DNA from: Priapulus caudatus
Lineage: Eukaryota > Priapulida > Priapulimorpha > Priapulimorphida > Priapulidae
Assembly (NCBI RefSeq): GCF_000485595.1
Contig: NW_014578461.1
Location: 8,204 to 29,887, forward strand
Length of the DNA: 21,684 nt
Reading direction: 5' to 3'
Position 1 is the stretch's first letter. The number at the start of each line of letters is the position of its first letter. The notes beneath the pieces were generated by a model. The model was not told where the DNA came from. It worked only from the letters and a program-made list of their open reading frames with translations, and did not search any database. The translations under genes were made by a program, and so were the position numbers. Shown here piece after piece: positions 1 to 10,528 of the stretch.

Positions 1-8
1 TCTCGCTT

Positions 9-74
<66 letters not shown>

Positions 75-90
75 TTTCTTTCTCTCGGGT
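1..90. repeat. (TC)n microsatellite
   Basis: The window opens with a nearly pure TC dinucleotide run, interrupted by a few TTTC units, ending near 86. Confidence 0.95.
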
Positions 91-581
91 CATTAGTGTG
101 ACGGCTATGCACATGCCTGCGTTTGCTCTCGTGACAATGGACCTCTGGCCGGCACGCTCCCTCTTTACAAATGAGCAGTCAATTAAGCGGCAAACCTTAA
201 CTGCATTTAGTACATTACGGCGATCCAGATAATAAGCTTCCAACGCCGACAATGGGGCCGCCTTTCGATAACGAACAAGTGGATACAGCCACGGACACGT
301 AGACTGTCACCTCTCGGCGTAAAGCGCCGTGCGCGTGAGAGTGACGGAGGGATCCGAAGCGCCGAGCTCACCTCTCGTTCCCGTCTAAATGGTGAGTGCT
401 GGCAGATGGCCAAAATATGACTTATAAACATTCGGTGTGCCTTTCATGCCAACGTACAGTAGCGGTGGGTAAACTTGAGACAATGTCAACGCGTACGCAG
501 CAGATTCGAACGTGTGCAGCCGCGCACGCGAAAATTGCAAAACAGCAAATTCCCTATATTATCTACTTCTGATACTTATTC
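91..581. other. unassigned sequence
   Basis: About 490 bp of mixed-composition DNA. The 207-431 minus-strand open frame matches no family I know. The only structure noted is a possible 27-bp minus-strand microexon at 372-398, described with the candidate gene starting at 1862. Confidence 0.5.
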
Positions 582-619
582 ATGGCAGTCGGCCGTCATA
601 TCATAATCATATGTCAATA

Positions 620-775
620 TCATGTCCGCGTGCGTGCATGCGTGAGTGTGAGCGCGCTTGCGCGTGCGTGCGTGAGTGTGTGCGTGAGTGAGTACGTATG
701 TGTGCGTGAGTGTGTGCGTGCGTGCGTGCGTGCACGTGCGTGCGAGCGTGGGTATGTCAGCATGTATGTGCATAA
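620..775. repeat. GTGCGTGAGTGT-type degenerate minisatellite
   Basis: Imperfect tandem tracts of GTGC, GTGA and GTGT tetranucleotides with alternating purine-pyrimidine character. Both strands give open frames rich in Arg/Cys/Val or His/Thr purely because of the repeat. Confidence 0.9.
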
Positions 776-884
776 GTGCAAGACTGGCAGGCCACGCAAG
801 GTTCGCAGTCAATAAAAATACGCAAATTTCATTGCGGGTGTAGCAGCACCGCACACAGTTTAGCCTGTCATGCACAGCACTTAA

Positions 885-1351
885 AGCCGCAATATGCGCA
901 TCCAAACGCTAATTCTCTAATACTAGACTAGCAAATACTTCGTGCCATACATAATCACACTACCTTATGACAAAATAAACTCTAGTTCCTCCCATTTCAC
1001 TGAGCGTTGTCTTATAAAGGGTATTTGAAAATACCTCCAATGTTGTTCAAATTCTCCGATGTTGTTGACACGTTCGCGTTGCTCTGCCAAGCAACCGTAC
1101 AGCGGGTGCAACCCGTAGCAACATGTGACGTCACCTAACCGATTCGGGGCTAAATTGTTTGGCAAACAATTCGGCGTTGGCACCAGATTGCCAGATTTCG
1201 CACCTCTTTCTTGTGGGTTTTAAGCAAACGCGCAGTGAAATGGGAGGAACTAGAATTTAGTTTGTCATAAGGTAGTGTGATTATGCATGACACGAAGTAT
1301 TTGCTAGTCTAGTACTGGAGAAATTAGCATTTGGATGCGCATATTGCGGGT
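885..1351. mobile_element. TTAA-flanked MITE with about 115-bp terminal inverted repeats
   Basis: The arms are 885-1006 and 1231-1351 and match along most of their length, from AGCCGCAATATGCGCATCC on the left to the reverse complement of GGATGCGCATATTGCGGGT on the right. The element is flanked by TTAA at 881-884 and 1352-1355. TTAA duplications are the hallmark of piggyBac and Kolobok transposons. The central 225 bp has no transposase, so this is non-autonomous. The superfamily is inferred only from the target site. Confidence 0.8.
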
Positions 1352-1782
1352 TTAATAGTCATCACGCTGTTTCTACGGGCGCGAATAATTTCGCAAAAAT
1401 TGATTTACCCTTCCTCAGTTCCACTGACACGCCGTCCAAACGTGAGTGAGGCAGCGCGATATTTCTACGGCAGCGTAATCCAATTGCATTATAACATCGG
1501 ATAAATAATTCAGCATCGCCTCGGCATTACAGACAAGCGACGAAACCGGGGGTGAAAACGAAACGAGCGTGCGCGTGCCGGACACCTAGTGCTCGCTTCT
1601 ATAGTTAGGAATCAACCCTTAGTGCATACTCATGCTTCATTCATCCGCAACTTGATCGGAGCATTCCACGAAGAATTCGTGTACACTTTTTTTTTACAGT
1701 GGACTGACCATGCACAATCGACCAAAGACATTGGCCCTCCATGAAAATAAACACGGCGCTGTACGATCTATCAGAAACTCAC
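1352..1782. other. intergenic or intronic DNA, nothing recognised
   Basis: No coding signature, tRNA or strong repeat is seen here. If the candidate gene starting at 1862 is real, this is part of its first intron. Confidence 0.5.
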
Positions 1783-1862
1783 CTCGAAACATCGCTGTGC
1801 GGACAGGCATCAGTGGCGTCTTGTAAGGCGGTAGGCATTTCGGGAACATCGGCTATATCCAT
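1783..1862 (-). CDS. candidate first coding exon of an unidentified gene (partial)
   Basis: On the minus strand a perfect Kozak start (ACCATGG) at 1862 opens a 26-codon frame beginning MDIADVPEMPTALQDATDAC. It ends at a consensus donor, CGAG|GTGAGT. An in-frame TGA lies 27 bp upstream of the ATG. A good acceptor (gctgttgcag) at 1986 could join this to a 5' UTR exon ending at the donor CAG|GTAAAG near 3075. I do not recognise the protein. The next exon is uncertain: a phase-compatible 27-bp candidate is at 372-398. With one short exon and no homology, this could be chance. Confidence 0.35.
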
Positions 1863-1989
1863 GGTTTGGCTACCATCTGCGACCGCGGGTCAAGACGACA
1901 CAACACAGCGCGACTGCGTTAGTCTGACAACATTCGCGTGCCCCCGCGGTTGTCCGGTATCCGGTATTTAATGTTCACTGACAACCTGC

Positions 1990-3650
1990 AACAGCAGAGT
2001 GCGCTCACGAGGTTTGTTTTAAAGTAACGATTGCGAGAGTTTTCCAATGTTTTCATCACTTTCATGACACCTACCGTTATTGCTGGAGTAACAGCAATTG
2101 TCTAGAGTAACAATAGAATGTCTTAAAACCTTCGTATTCACGAAAAACTGCCAGCTTCAAACTAAACGTTTTTGTAAACATTCGTTTCTGTCATCTTGAA
2201 CTAACAGGAAGTATGGATTAGCTTGTGGCGCCACCGCTTATCTGCCATAAACACAGTACAGGCATGCACTTGTTTTCAATTCATCACCGACACAAATACA
2301 AGTTTACCAATTCTGCCATTAAGCATTATCGACATACGATAAAATTTATTGCTGCTACGATGTGGTCAAATCCATTTCTCTATGCTATAACTGCATAAAA
2401 TCTTAGTATTTTTAATCGTGGTGTAATCAGTGATATTTCCGCTGTCAGGTGAGACTATATTCAGCTTTATTTAGTTTTTCCGAGCAAAAACCTCACAATA
2501 ACCGTTTTAACTTGTGCGACCCCTCATCGCAACGACTACTGGCATATACCCGGTATGTGAACTGAATTTGCTATGCAGTCAAATTTCACAGTATTAACAG
2601 TGATTTAACACTAATATAATAATTATACTACTGTAACTCACTAATTAAAATATGCTAGCAATATTTTAATTAAAATATTAATAAATTAGATACGCCACGT
2701 TTTGGAGCAAAATGATTTGAGTTTTGTACGTCTACAAAACACAACTTACAGCCGATAGCTTCTGTCCTGACTCGATCAGTCTACACAGCACGTCAATCTA
2801 CCAGCATATCGCCGTTGAAATATTTACCGCAAAAACACTGCAATGCCATATCGCGTAACACGCACAGCGGAGCACGATCAACAACAGATGCGTTTAAATC
2901 GCGGCGACCGACTGAGGATTGGCTGTGTTAGAACAGCAGGCGATCGCTTCACGTCAGCCGAAATGCACGAATTTTAAATCCGCGAGTGGCTCACGTAGCG
3001 TCGGTCCATTATTCTTGAAATTCGACACGGGAAGGGGCACAAAACTCGTACACTAACTTGTATTGTTGCTTTACCTGCCGTCTGCAATGTTGCGGTTCGT
3101 TGAGGTTGGCTTTCTTTCAGCTCATTTTAGGTGTTTTTGAAGAAATCGATCGCGAATAAGAAAACCGCCAGCCATTATTGTTTACGAACGGAGTGAAGCT
3201 AGCTGTCAATTCAATAACAAACGTTTGCTGCGGCTGCGGATATATTAAAATTAATTCAAAAAACAAACAAGTTATTGAACAAAGAGCGTAATTACTGAGT
3301 TACACCTGTAGTTATTGTCGTATGTTCAAAATAATTTTATTCGTAATTTAATTGTCTACCTTCGCAGTCTACTTCGCAGTTTCGCAGTATCTCTTCGCCC
3401 CATCTGGTGGCAATGATTACCGATTTTCCAGCTAATTGGTCAAACTTTATGAGTGCTCTTTATTGCACACTAGACCCGCTATGACCTATCTATCTAGATG
3501 ACTGTAACATTGGGAAAAGAATTAGGGATTATAAATGGTTGTTACTAATAATTGTCATTGTCGTACATATAAATTATAGTATCTATATTTGATGAGCTAC
3601 CTTACCATTACAGAAAATCAGTAGTAAAAGGCAACGATTGTTTCACGTAC
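1990..3650. other. AT-rich intergenic DNA between THUMPD3 3' end and the candidate gene
   Basis: No conserved coding block is visible on either strand. 2590-2700 is very AT-rich and holds the palindrome AATATTTTAATTAAAATATT. From about 2870 to 3130 the composition becomes more GC- and CpG-containing and ends in a possible minus-strand donor at 3075, which would suit a promoter and 5' UTR exon of the candidate gene at 1862. Confidence 0.45.
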
Positions 3651-3653
3651 AAT

Positions 3654-3663
3654 TTTATTTATT
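3654..3663 (-). terminator. candidate THUMPD3 polyadenylation signal
   Basis: On the minus strand this reads AATAAATAAA, two overlapping canonical AATAAA hexamers about 520 bp past the stop codon. A weaker ATTAAA lies nearer, at 3941-3946. Which one is used cannot be told from the sequence. Confidence 0.4.
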
Positions 3664-4180
3664 TTTACATGATGTAAAAAAAAAGTATATAAATACTAGC
3701 TCTTACTGTGTCGTGTATATGGGTTTACTGATTTAACTAAGGAAGTACGCACATTACATTGCTAAAAATATACTGCAAGTAATGGTAAATGACATTTTCT
3801 CAATGAAACAGATTGTACATGTATATGCAAACAAAAGATAACACAGTTATAAACAAAACAAAAAAATATTCAGCAATATTTGTACATCGACTTTCAATGT
3901 GGATGGTACGTTTTCTTTGTATCTGTCGATCTGGTATAACTTTAATAACTTTCTAATTATCTGAACAACAAAAGTACATGGCAAGTTCAGGAGAAATGTC
4001 CTCTTAAAATATATCACCTAAATCTTACCTCCACCTCTTATTTCTCCTGGTGGTTAAACATAATTTTTTTTTAAATAAAAATATACCAGAGCAACCTCTC
4101 ATTACTACTATTTCTTGTGGGAACAGGTTTCTGCATTCGCATGTGGCTCATTTCATGATAAATGCTGACAAACGATGGCG

Positions 4181-4294
4181 CTACTTGACAATGTTTGCTG
4201 TCCTGTATAGTAGAAATGCACCAGCAGACAGGCCACCAATGTTGATCCAACAGGTGTCTGCTCTCCTCCACAGATATCCCAGTCTGATCAAACT
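4181..4294 (-). CDS. THUMPD3: THUMPD3 exon 9 (aa 454-490 and stop)
   Basis: The terminal coding exon after acceptor acattgcag. It contains LWRRADTCWINIGGLSAGAF (human VWRKVDTVWVNVGGLRAAVY) and ends YRTANIVK then TAG at 4183-4181. The C-terminus is about 15-20 residues shorter than in human, where a non-conserved tail follows. Confidence 0.94.
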   Translation of the reverse strand, partial: SLIRLGYLWRRADTCWINIGGLSAGAFLLYRTANIVK

Positions 4295-7200
4295 CTGCAA
4301 TGTAAGAGTTGACGTATTATCGTGTAATACCTCTCAACACAGTGACGAAACTCATCCTAACCAACCTAACTCTCTCACTTTCACACCCCACTCTTATATC
4401 TTCATCGTTCATCACTTGTAAGTAGCAGGGGAAAACAGCCGAAGCCCAATCAACCATTTGGTAGCTTTATCGGACCTAAGCGAGGTGACTGCATTATTTT
4501 CGTGAGCCGGGCATAGTTTTCATCTGTGGAGCAGAGCCACCATGGTTTCACTTATTGGAATTTCTCGCATCCACCCCCTTGCCTTCTGATACATACTGCA
4601 GTTACAACACTGGAGCCTCTTTAACTCACCTGCTGAATGCACTTCTTGTCTTGTGTCAGCATCACTGCACGCCCTGTAGTCGGTCTGGCCACCCGGGCCA
4701 ACTCCGTAAGAACCTGGAAAGACGGTTCACATCATTTTTAACATCGTGTACGACAGATGATTGAATAATTTCATCGGATCTCTATAGTTACATGCTCATA
4801 AAGTTTATCTCAGTTAGATCCAAATTAAGTTAAAAATAACTTACACTGACGAAAATGTCGTCAGTGTAAGTTATTTTTAACTTAATTTGGATCTAACTGA
4901 GCTAAACTTTATTAGTATAGTGTACGACAGGTTTTCGGACACGTGCTTACATTTTCAATAGGTACGTCCAAACATGCGAAGTGCAGCATAGAGCACACAA
5001 TACAGGTAACTACGATTTGATGTGATATGAATAACTGCATAATTTAACGTTTGTGGGTGCCAATAAAGAGCATGTCTGCGCACTAAATTTGGCTGCCGGG
5101 ATGCAATTAGAACATATATGCCCGTAGCACATTACAATTCTGATATTACATCTCATCGAATGTATCTCTCCCGCTCTCCCTCTCTCTCACTCCCAACCTC
5201 CTCCCTCTCCCTTTCTCATTCTTTCTCTGCCAATTTCTCACTCCCAACCTCCTCTCTCTCTCCAATTTTCTCACTCCCAACCTCCTCTCTCTCTCCCTTT
5301 CTCTTTCTTTCTCTCTGTCTTTCTTTCTCCCATCTCTTCCTCGCACGCGCTGTCTCTCTCTCCTCCTCCTCACTCCATCTCTCTCTCATCCTCTCACACT
5401 AACTCTCCCCCCCCCTCTATAAAATCATCTGTCGTCTAACACCGACGCCGTCCGCAGGGAGGTACGCCAGACACACCTGAGGGTAGAGTCGTCGGTTGTC
5501 GAATTTGTTTCCCATGCGTTTTCCGAATGGCATGTCCGTGATGAAGACGTCCACGCTGCTGTCATGCAGAGGCAGACGCTTCACGTCCCACCTGAACATG
5601 TCCACCTTCAGCGCCCCCCTGTGGTGGAAAAGATAGAATGATGACTCGAACAGCGACTGCAGTCCCCAAGGAAGACAACGAAGAAGGCGAATGTGAAGAA
5701 GAGACATGTGTGAAGAAGAGGCCTGGATGGCCTCTACGGGGCACCGCCCCACTGTGCTACCCAATGTTGTCTCAATATGTGGGTTGTTGGATGCCATTTT
5801 AAAACAAAGTTATGGTTAAGAAATGCTAAGTAAGTTAGCAACGAACGAGTAGTTTCGACGTGTTGTAGTCTTCGTCAGGTTCTTCCAACTTTTTACGGCT
5901 GAAAAAACCGCGTTTTTCAGTGTGTTCCCTCCTCTTTACATACCCTTCCCGCCTGTGGAAAAGGGGCGCAGATAGGGGGTGCCGGTGGGCGCATAGCTGC
6001 TAATGGTTGGCTAAAGTAAGAAACTGTATTGGTTGGGATTGCGATTGCTTCACCATGCAATGTTAGACACATACTGTTCCTTCTCCGCTCGCTGCTGGTT
6101 AATGTCGGTAACGTTGCTATGCACACGAGACTCTGCCATTCCGTGATTGTCTCCGCACAAGAAGTGTGCATTCGGCCAACAGATGGCCCCCTAAAAATAC
6201 AGACACATGCACATTAAACAACAGTGCTAGGAACTCCACACACCATACTCTGCAAACTTGCTCAAACCAATATCGTCTAGTTGTGAAGGGTTCAAGAGCA
6301 TGCATTTTACATAGACAAATACACATGCATGCACACAAACTCAAAATGAAGAAAAAAAAACCCAGGCCTGCGCATGAGACTATACAGTCTCGCTCGAATA
6401 GCTCGCATCTAATTGTGAAACTGATTGTGATATTGTTTTTAAAGGCAATTCGGCCAATTATGTGATAGTAACACTGCAGTTACGCAGTTTTTATCATGTT
6501 TTAATCACTATCTATTTACTCTTGTTTGATATCGGTGCAAAAGCTCTTAGCTTATGTTAATAATGTTCATTATATACCGATGAAAATAAATTTTACTTGA
6601 ACTTGAACTTGAACTTGAAACCCACCTCGATTGGAATGGATCCACCACCGCCCATTGGATCACAGACTACATCACCATCTTTGATGCCGCTCATTCTGAA
6701 AACATTACACGCATTTTCAAACTTGAATGAACTTTTAAAGAATGAAAAATTCAAGTACAATATCTATTATGAAAACTATGTGCACACTAGAAAATAATTA
6801 AATATTAATATCTGTAATTACTATATTAATAAAAATAGCAATATTATTTTCAGTTCAGATTTCTTTTTATTATTTTCTTTTTAGAATTCAACTAACCCTG
6901 TATAATGAGCAAACATTTACCTTAGCATACAGTAAGCAATTGTTGACTTGAGGGTCGTTGGCCCAAAGTGGTTGATGTTTCTTTTCCCAAGGGTTGCCTT
7001 TGTCAGAGCGAGGGTTACATAGCCTCTCTGATCCTCTATGTTAAGCACAACCTGGCAATCAAATAATAAGAAAACAGGATTGCAACAAGGAAAGCAATAC
7101 CTGGGGCTCATTGTCAGAAACTTCACATAATGTTGTGACTTACATAAGGCTAAAATGTCATAACTTTTGTACAACACTTCACTTCAAAGGTGTATATGAG

Positions 7201-10200
7201 ATTATAGACCTACGATGTCATAGGTACTTAAGATATTTTTGACAACAGGCCCCTGGTTAACAAGCAAAAAACCTGATAATGCTAATGCTAAATACAATTA
7301 AACTTATCACAACACACATTAATTGCACTGCAAAACAGCTCAAAATTCCAACTAAAATTCCATGCTTCCAAGCACTTCTAAAAGAAATCGAAGCGATTTA
7401 AGAGGACATTATAACATAATTGCAATGAGTTGTCTATTAAGCCATGGTAATCCACCAATTATATACACATAGAAGAATCCGTGTTTCACTACCTCAATGT
7501 CGAAATTTTTCAAGTCCACTTTCCAGCGGAAGAAGTCATTGATGGCGCCACCGAATTCACATGCTGCGTCGGGTGAACCGAAACTGTGATGCTTCCCTGT
7601 TCGGTAGCAGGTTGCTCTGAACCTGGGCACCCCGAGTGGAACCCGATCGGATACGACGACGTCGTCAAGTTTCGAGTTCTGACACGAGTGATCGTCTTTC
7701 ATTTTTGGATCCCCGGTGTCAGACTGGACAGACGTCGGTCCGTCACCTGCGTCCGTCATCTCCGTGGCTTCATTGCTCTTCTCTCCACTGTCTCGCTGCT
7801 CTCCAGTAGCCCCTGGTGACACAGGGTGGCTCTCAACGTGTGGGTCATCATTGCTACTGTGAGTAACACTGATATCGATCTGTGTTAGGTCGGGCACAGA
7901 GACCGACTGCTCATAGTTGCACACTTCCCGCCAGACAGCAAGACCGTTGTTCCAGCGCGCTTGCCCGATGTCCTTGACTAGCTGTCGAAACTGCAGCAGT
8001 GCTGTTGTCTGTGATGAAATAGGATAAGATTTTAATATACACAACCGTATGTGTGTGCGTACAGTGCATGTGGGAGACTGCTCGCATGTGAAAATAGATG
8101 TAAATTTGACCAAAGACTGATCTATAATTTTAATTCAACGAAGATTTCTTTGAACTTGACAAAATTGTGAAAGAATACAAATATTGCTTTACGAAACTTC
8201 TATGTTAGCTGAAGATTCTCATTACTATTCATACCTTGTCAGTACTGAATGCGAAGTCATCAATCTCGTGTACAAGTAAGTAAACATTCTCTGCTGAGTG
8301 CAAGTCTAGAGCCTGAAATATAAATGAATACATATATTCATTACTGTATTAAATAAACCATTACATCTCTCATCATAATAGATTTCAGATTGCTGTTAAC
8401 AGTGAGTCTACGAAATCATTCAGATTAAATAAATTATAATATAAGTAGTAAATAATAAAAAATCCAGAACGGATTGAACCCTGGTCCCTCACTTGATAGA
8501 CGGTGATAGTAATCACTCAACTATGACAGACTCAACATTTTGTTTACTATATGTAACTTCTAAGACATTCACATAAAATGACACATGTATTATATCTTCA
8601 TTATATTGTCAATATATATAGTACTTTATTTAAGTTTTATTTATAATACCAATGTGTAATTGAATCAAGGCAGTGGATATTTAACCATATACGGCAAAGT
8701 TTCCACTTCCGCTATTTTACCGTACACCACATTTGATTGGCTAGTATATTTATGACGTCATCAACATTACATTCGAATCCCATAAGGTTTAGCTATCTAG
8801 AAAACGTTTAGGTTCGAATCCCATTTATTTCTACACATTTGTAGCCCCAGTGCGTTTGATCATAGAAGCTATTTTCCGTGAATCACGTTTCCAATACAAA
8901 ACCTTTTGAACACATTCATATTATCAGGGCTTAATCCAAGCCATTTTTCATACTGAATACCGGTGCCCAAATTACGACCCCTAGCAAAACGCCCAAATTA
9001 CAAAATTCATAAAACGACCAAATTAGCAGAGCTCTGATACAGATCTCCATGCTTCTATTGTTATGTAGGCAATGTTTTATAATAAAATGCTCATATAAGA
9101 TCTATAATCGATTATCTGAATAAAATGTGTCGACCAAACGCCCAATTTAATGTGATAGATAAGTATCAAGAGCAGATAAAGAAGATAAGCTTCTTTATCT
9201 GCTCTTGTAAGTATATATATAATTTTGTTTAAGCTCGCTACGCTCGCCACACATGCGTCTATACAGAGGAATTGCTCCGACCTATGATTGGAGGATAAAA
9301 ATAGAATTTGTGACGTTTCATTTCACCGGCCATAGCCGCACGTGTATTAGCCTATGAGCGATACCGCGCGTGCATATTTGCTAATTAATTACACTAATCG
9401 TGCTTCAATAAACTCAAATTTCACAGAGATTATAGCTAAGACATGTGTCTATAAGAGCTAGAATTTATAGAAATGTAACTCAAATCGTTCACGCCATATG
9501 ATAGTTACTAAGTTACTACACTTTCCTACCGGCCATAGCCGCGCATGTATTAGCCTATGAGCGGTACCGCGCGTGCATATTGGCTAATTAATTACACTAA
9601 TCGTACTTCAATAAACTCAAAATTCACAGAGATTATAGCTAACACATGTTCTATAATAGCTAGAATTTATAGAAATGTAACTCAAATCGTTAGTGCCATA
9701 TGATAGTTACTAAGTTAGTACACTCTCCTACCGGCCATAGCCGCGCATGTATTACTATTAGCCTATGAGCGATACTGCGCGTGCATATTTGCTAATTAAT
9801 TAGACTAATCGTACTTCAATAAACTCAAATTCACAGAGATTATAGCTAAGACATGTATCTATAATAGTTAGAATTTATAGAAATGTTACTCAAATCATTT
9901 GCGCCATATCATAGTTCGTACACTTTCCTACTGGTCAGCGTATAATAGCGTATGCGGCGGGGTTTGCAAAATGACAACGAAACGTCACGAATTCTATTTT
10001 TATCCTCCAATCACAGGTCGGAGCAATTCCTCTGTTTAGATGCATGTCTCGCCACGGGTTCCAACATTAAGCAGCTAGATTAGGCCCTGAATATACTAAC
10101 ATACATAAATATACTAGCCAATCAGAAGTACTGTACGGTAAAATAGCGGAAGTGGATACTCTGCCGTATACGGTAAAATAGCGGAAGTGGATACTCTGCC

Positions 10201-10495
10201 GTATACGGTAAAATAGCGGAAGTGGATACTCTGCCGTATACGGTTAAATATCCACTGCGTTGAATCAACGAGTGGTGCTTATCAACTGCTGCTTGTATAC
10301 AAACATTGAAACACGTGCACACACACACACACACACACACATCACACATGTGTGTGTGTGTGTGCGGCGACCTGAGGTGAAATTCTTGCAAATAAAAAAA
10401 ATATATTTTTACTTGGGGTGGGTGTTCGTTCGAACCCCCCGAACCCCCCCCCCTGGCTACGGACCTGGTGTGTATATATATTATATATATATATA

Positions 10496-10528
<33 letters not shown>

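Larger units (their letters stand above)
8669..10259. mobile_element. 1.59-kb composite TIR transposon with internal satellite
   Basis: Flanked by the 9-bp direct repeat TTGAATCAA at 8660-8668 and 10260-10268. The outer terminal inverted repeats start G(G/C)CAGTGGATATTTAACC; the left arm is 8669-8754 and the right arm 10103-10259. The right arm is longer because a 35-bp unit occurs three times. A second inverted repeat lies inside (9251-9323 and 9968-10047) and encloses three tandem units of about 200 bp. No transposase is encoded. A 9-bp duplication with long arms suggests a Mutator-like or hAT-like non-autonomous element. It sits in THUMPD3 intron 1. Confidence 0.85.

Noticed and set aside
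576-905. Open frames of 109 and 77 codons rich in His/Thr/Ala and Cys/Val/Arg
   Set aside because: Both are translations of the GTGC/GTGA/GTGT minisatellite in opposite strands.
4050-4421. 123-codon plus-strand open frame
   Set aside because: Antisense to THUMPD3 exon 9 and its 3' UTR, with no recognisable domain.
5118-5402. Ser/Leu-rich and Arg/Glu-rich open frames
   Set aside because: They come from the polypyrimidine tract in THUMPD3 intron 7; the repeat alone explains their composition.
7586-7819. 77-codon plus-strand open frame
   Set aside because: Antisense shadow of THUMPD3 exon 3.
8768-8824. Two TTCGAATCCCAT motifs 44 bp apart as tRNA B-boxes
   Set aside because: No A-box or cloverleaf potential at the right distance. 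They lie in the left part of the composite transposon.
10136-10240. Regular 35-bp repeats as a possible CRISPR array
   Set aside because: The units are back to back with no unique spacers, lie in a transposon end, and the genome is eukaryotic.
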